A DNA stretch of 64,000 nucleotides, taken from contig SMMW01000152.1 of assembly GCA_004794655.1 (NCBI GenBank), forward strand, positions 434,001 to 498,000. The letters run 5' to 3'. The DNA comes from Marisa cornuarietis. Its lineage: Eukaryota; Mollusca; Gastropoda; Architaenioglossa; Ampullariidae. The notes under the pieces are model-generated. The model did no database searches and was not told the DNA's origin. It was given only the letters and a program-made list of their open reading frames with translations. The position numbers and the translations under genes were made by a program. Within the stretch, counting starts at the first letter, position 1, and every line of letters starts with the position of its first letter. Positions 59,154 to 64,000 of the stretch are shown here, in pieces.

Positions 59154-60800
59154 GACAAGAAGCAAAGGGCTTGATGTTGCTCAGTCTCATTCTGTCTCTT
59201 CTCAGGAAGACGTTCATTTTATCCCCTTTTTACTCGTGTGTACTTTACAATGACAGCCTTTAACTTTCAAGGACTTGGGACTAAAAAGGTTTTGTATTTT
59301 TCAAAATTCTTGTGGGAATCTTTTAAAATTAAAAAGCTTGCATGATGAGTAAATTAGTATGAAGTGAAGCAAAATCATTCGCAGGGGACTCTCCTCTCCT
59401 CTTTCTTTTACGCTTCCATCACATAATAATCTTTACATGCTTCTCACAAAATTTCCTTTGGTAGGATTGTTCTCTTTTTTTTAGCTTTGGGAATGTTTTG
59501 TAATAATTTAACTTCAGCCTATTCGTATTTCATAAGGATATTGATCACTGTTATGTAAAACATTTATCACTCCTTTGTTACGTCATCTGATGTAAAGTAT
59601 CATTGGAGTGATAAAGCTGATTATTAACTTCCCCTTATCATCATTAAAAGTGGGAATACCTATAAAGTGACTTGCATCTTGCAATAACTGATTTTGACAG
59701 GTGTTTTAACAGATGTTGACATGTTTTATTTAACATTTCTCAGATGTGCTTGGTGTATGTGTGAATATTTATGCATGCATGTGGTATATGTGTGTGTGTA
59801 TACATGCATGCACCCTTGCATATGTACACTTTTTTGTGAAAACATTGTTTAAGTTGGGTAGTTAGCATACATCAAAATTTGTGTAAAAGTGTTGACTAAA
59901 CATTTGGTAAATTGATCACCATCTTTCATTAGATTACTGTAAATTTCAGACTATAAGCCGTGACCTTTTCCCCCCAGCCTGAAACCTTTCGGCTTAAACA
60001 GCTATGCAGCTTATTTGCAGATTTCTCAGATTCCGATTAATTTTTTGATAAGCTCCATGTTACAGTGTTAACTGTTCACATTTTAAAATCAAAGACATAT
60101 TCAGATCAGTTGTTGAAGCACACACCCTCATCATGCTGAGAAGAAGACTAAATGATTACAATGCAGCTTTCAAGTTATATATATTTGCGGCTTATTTGTG
60201 AAAACAGATTTTTTAAAATAAATTTAGTGGGTGCGGCTTATATTCAGGTGCGCTCGGTGGACTGAAATTTACAGTATGTGCATTTATGGGACTGAATAGT
60301 GGATATGCCATTTCAACCATCAGAACATACAGAAAAATGATAAAATGTTTTAAAAATTATTTTATTAATGACTTACAGCATTATCACGAATTAATAGGAT
60401 TCTTGGTCAGACGAGCTCTGTTATGAGAAGCACAAGCAGTAACTCGATCATTTGGCTCGGAAACTGAAATTGATAGCTGGTGAAATGCTACTCGACAATT
60501 AGTGTCAAGTGTTATTAACTTATTTTTTTTGTAATCTGACAGTGTACTCTACTTCAGAGCAGGATGCTTTTAGGTCAAGATGGATCAGGCCTGCGTCCTA
60601 GTCCTGCCCACTGAGCAGGGAAAGTAATGCCTAGAACTTAGCCACAATGACTAACTTACTCTCACTTCCCTTACTGCCGGAAAACTGTATGATGCACATC
60701 TTGGCAATTATTATTTTCTGTGTCTGATAGAGGTATGAACTGCTGATAATCTTTACAATAACTGTGCTATGTGTGAAAATACGTGATTGAAATAAATAAT
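59154..60800 (+). other. Probable GPR89 3' UTR and flank
   Basis: After the stop the sequence is AT-rich with T-rich tracts. An AATAAA lies at 60791-60796; ATTAAA forms occur nearer (about 59324 and 59644). The true end cannot be fixed by eye. A MITE at 59937-60274 lies inside this stretch. Confidence 0.4.
59937..60274. mobile_element. TA-flanked MITE
   Basis: The 13-bp ends CTGTAAATTTCAG and CTGAAATTTACAG are exact inverses with TA on both outer sides (59935-59936, 60275-60276). GGCTTA/GGCTTAT motifs recur inside both arms. At 338 bp and without coding sequence it is a non-autonomous element, probably of the Tc1/mariner or pogo group. Confidence 0.85.
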
Positions 60801-61554
60801 GTGGCATGACTAAAGTAATGGTAGTTTGTGTTAAGGATAGAGAGAATATTGAAGTGCATAAATGTGTAAATAAATGTATAACTGTCCCTTCCAAAAATGT
60901 CTGAAGGATAGTATTACACGTTCTGAGCACTTCAGACAACTGTAGAATTCAAAACACAAGATCTCTGGTGTTCGGGGCGATGAGTATGTAGATGGGAATT
61001 GTTGCAAACATAGACAATACATTAGTCATAAAGAGCAGATTTCTGCAGCCATGGGGTTGTCACATCACACAGGCAAGACATGCGGATTCTTTCCAAAATC
61101 AAATCAAGTTCTTTTTAACTTGGGGCGTCCCTGCCCTGAGTGACACACAAATATATTTAACACACAGCAAGTAATTAAAATACCAAAAATACTAACCGTT
61201 AGGCCATCGTCAGGGGAAATAAGTCCAAGACAGACAACTCGTCTAGAGCTTGGATCTCAGACGTACTATAAATTCTCTGCTATTACACGTTCGTGCTCAC
61301 ACCCCGAAATTGTATATTTGCCTACGGCCATACCAAGTTGAACGCACCGAAGAAGAAACATGGACCTGCAATCACATATGGCGGCTATCAGTTCGCCAGC
61401 ATGTTTAGCACAATGAAAGTTCTGCACACATCACAACTCTTCCTCGCAGCAATTCACAGGGCATCAATTTGCCAAAGTTCAAAGAGTTAAATTCCATTGT
61501 ACCCTCAACATACACTGCATAGGAAGATGTTCATCACAATTCACAGGTACTTCT
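60801..61554. other. No gene seen
   Basis: AT-rich sequence with short open frames on both strands, none with a recognisable domain or splice context. Confidence 0.5.
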
Positions 61555-61602
61555 GCGCAATGAGCATTCTTCCGAATACCTGCGCATTACAAATGGACAC
61601 TT
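61555..61602 (+). mobile_element. LINE 3'-UTR fragment
   Basis: GCGCAATGAGCATTCTTC and CCTGCGCATTACAAATGGAC match the 3' UTR of the LINE at 38500-39150 (39085-39131), with a short gap. Only this terminal piece is present. Confidence 0.7.
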
Positions 61603-61639
61603 GTAAACAGAGTCTCGCTTCTATAATCATAAGGCAGGG

Positions 61640-62230
61640 ACTATATAGCCCCCCCCCCCCAACTTGTTATCCCACAAAGAACGGAATTTTCTGACTGATT
61701 TTGGAAATGTCTTGCACTGTAACAGGGTACTAGTGGCTCCTTCGGTTGCCCTGGGATGGCGGTCTTCTCTTTGGAAGAAGGCGCCCGGGTGGACATGTAG
61801 CTACCTCACCGGCTTTGTGCAGGTCTGCGCGTTGCTACGGCTCCCTCCCCCTCAGTCTAGAGCTGGGTGGCCGTCCCACGGTATGTCTCCATGACCGCTG
61901 CCAGTTGGCAGTGGAGGCCGTTGCTCGACACCAGTTTGCTGGTTCCACGTCGCCTTCCTCACACCTGTCAGCTGCCCTGTGACGGTACAGGTCTAAGCTT
62001 CAGACGGGTGCAAAAGTACGTCAGTCAACAGTCCACTGGCTGTCCGTGGCCTGCCATAAATACTCACCCCAGGCAAGCTTGACACTGGGTGAGCATAGCA
62101 CGGACCGCATGTGGGAATTGACAAAGTTGAGGTCCCACGTTTACCACATAAGAGAAGGGGATGTACACAGGGGCCGAGGGGCGTCACTACCCCTATACCC
62201 CCCTCTATAGCCTGAACGTGACAGGGTAAA
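61640..62230. other. GC-rich block, unidentified
   Basis: This stretch is much more GC-rich than its surroundings and starts after a C run at about 61650. Overlapping open frames on both strands lack any domain I know. A repeat insertion or the edge of a neighbouring gene are both possible. Confidence 0.35.
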
Positions 62231-62329
62231 GGCCATCAAAGTTTCCTCCTCCAGGTTTATTTTGACTCTACATTCGAGAGAAGTATAAAAGGTTAAAGCA
62301 TACTCTGGCCAGTACAATAAAAACATCTT

Positions 62330-64000
62330 TTGCTAATCCATGAGCAAGTAGACATGATTTATCAGGGAAGATTATAAAGAGAATGATGGGATACACTGTC
62401 CTTGACACAGTGAACCAGTTACAAGTTGTCTACCACTACAACTATTTCCATGGTCCTTTAACCTTTCCCTATTTCTAAATCTAAGACCCACACAAAGCAT
62501 ATTACTACTAATGATAATAATAATTAGAATAATTGTTATATTGTGCCTGGTTCGAGCTAAAATATACCAAGCACAAAACACATATACAAGCTCATGCAAG
62601 GGAATGTGGTAAGTATTTTTGGAGGAGCAAACGTCCTGTGCTGTATTTTTTAAAAGTTCCATTTGTCTGTATTCCATAAGTGCACTGAAAGAATTGGAAC
62701 TATGAGTGCAGATACTGCAAAAGAGCACTCGTCACAGGTGGAAAGGGAGAACATTGGAGTTCTGAGCAGAAAGGCAACCTTAGATGGCAGCACCCGTGAT
62801 GGTCTATGCTAGCGAACTAGGGTAGATAGCACAGTGCAGACACTGAAAACAAAGGGAGGCCGCTTAGATATACTACTATATATGGCTACTGTATGCTCAG
62901 AGGGCAGTAAACTGTCCTTCAGCAGAAGAAGAATGTTGAGGCCAATACAGAACAATGCGAGGTCAGACTTGTCTGTCCTACTGTATGTTGATAGAGTTCC
63001 ATGTACACTGGACTGAAGGAGGAGGATGTGTACAGTGTTGCTTGGCAGGCAGTTTCCTGTGATTGTGAGGGGCTACCGGATTGAAGTTATGTCCTGCATG
63101 TTGTCTTAACTCATTGGAAAATAAAGCTTACTAGGAGAAACACAATGACAATAGCAATTGTTCATTAACAAAGATTACAGGATAAGAATACAATGCACGT
63201 TTTCAATCTAGCCTTTGTCCTGAAGAGCTAGAAAGTAAAAAGCACAAACTAAATATGATCGAGTAATCAAAAAAACCCAGAAAAGGGTGAATATATAAAG
63301 CAAAAGGGTTAAGAAATTGTACATAGTTTAAGGAATTATTTTCTTCTTGCCATGAAATGGAAGCCTCACGTGTATGTGTGGGGTGGAAAATGTATGCAAA
63401 AATCCACCATTTGTTCGATTCCCACCAAATTTGGTAGGAATATTCTTTATGTCTATGGGAAGGTTGTAGAGTTTGCTTAAATTGCTTTGGAGTATCTTCG
63501 TTATGTTACTGGTGCATACGAAGGGAAAAATACTATGCAGAAAGAATTTTGACATTAACATAGAACAAACTTTGACCTTATAATTTGAGAAAGCATCCTA
63601 TGAGAGAGAAAGGAAGGGTTTAAAAAAAATTGAGTGAGAAAGAGGAATGGGGAGCAACAGAGATTCTGGCATCAATTGTTACCCCCCGCTTCACTCAAAG
63701 CATCGTGCCCCCCTCCCATCTCCAAACAATCAGCTTTGGGAAGGGATTACAAGGTGTTTCACAAGTTCGCTACACTCACGTGAATGTGCTTCACCCCCCA
63801 AAAAAGTGACAGATCAAAGGTTAACAATATTATCACAGATAGAAGATTTATTTGTTCGTTGCAGTGTTAACACATTATACTGGGACAGCAAAGTTGACGC
63901 ACTGCTCGTCCAGAGAACTCGACCTTAACTGTGGCTAGAGTGACAAGAAGTTGTCGTCTACTTCCCGTCCACAACTGGTGTAAGGTACGGGTTATCTGCA
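62330..64000. other. No gene seen
   Basis: AT-rich sequence. A fragment at 62505-62600 (ATAATAATTA then ACAAGCTCATGCAAGG) resembles the LINE-tail repeat at 46510-46570. Small open frames after 62834 show no domain. Confidence 0.45.

Noticed and set aside
63328..63561. A 77-residue minus-strand frame
   Set aside because: No domain, no splice partner and skewed composition.

Overview
This is animal nuclear DNA. Its genes are split into many short exons joined at GT/AG sites, and it carries microsatellites, SINEs, LINE remnants and small DNA transposons. The predicted proteins stay close to vertebrate relatives but the repeats are invertebrate in flavour. A mollusc or other lophotrochozoan would fit; that is an inference and the species cannot be fixed from the sequence.

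Three conserved genes account for the coding content. (1) Positions 345-10597, plus strand: the 3' part of a receptor tyrosine kinase gene, 12 exons and 609 residues, with two Ig-like regions, one membrane segment, a kinase domain of the FGFR/RET kind and a tyrosine-containing tail. Its 5' exons lie outside the window. Its introns hold many microsatellites and a 0.9-kb minisatellite. (2) Positions 18972-49085, minus strand: a complete USP25/USP28-type deubiquitinase gene, 24 coding exons and 1097 residues, with all exon phases joining. It probably has a very long 3' UTR running to about 12040. (3) Positions 49833-59153, plus strand: a complete GPR89 (Golgi pH regulator) gene, 15 coding exons and 455 residues, the same length as the human protein.

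The kinase and USP genes converge. The USP and GPR89 genes are head to head, with 747 bp between start codons, so they probably share a promoter region. Both encode general housekeeping functions (ubiquitin removal and Golgi ion homeostasis).

The USP introns are a trap for mobile elements: a hAT element with perfect 8-bp target duplications and a relic transposase, a hAT MITE with a perfect 8-bp duplication, a TTAA-flanked element with 21-bp perfect ends, a pogo/Tigger-like element, a foldback-like element built from a repeated 11-bp motif, two SINE copies (one probably in the 3' UTR), three LINE remnants and a decayed THAP domain. The last GPR89 intron holds another LINE relic and its 3' flank a TA-flanked MITE. 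From about 60300 to 64000 I see no gene.

The most interesting small signal is a 27-bp repeat at the 5' edge of USP exon 22. It duplicates the splice acceptor in the reading frame. I saw no CRISPR array, rRNA gene, intact tRNA gene or bacterial-type operon.
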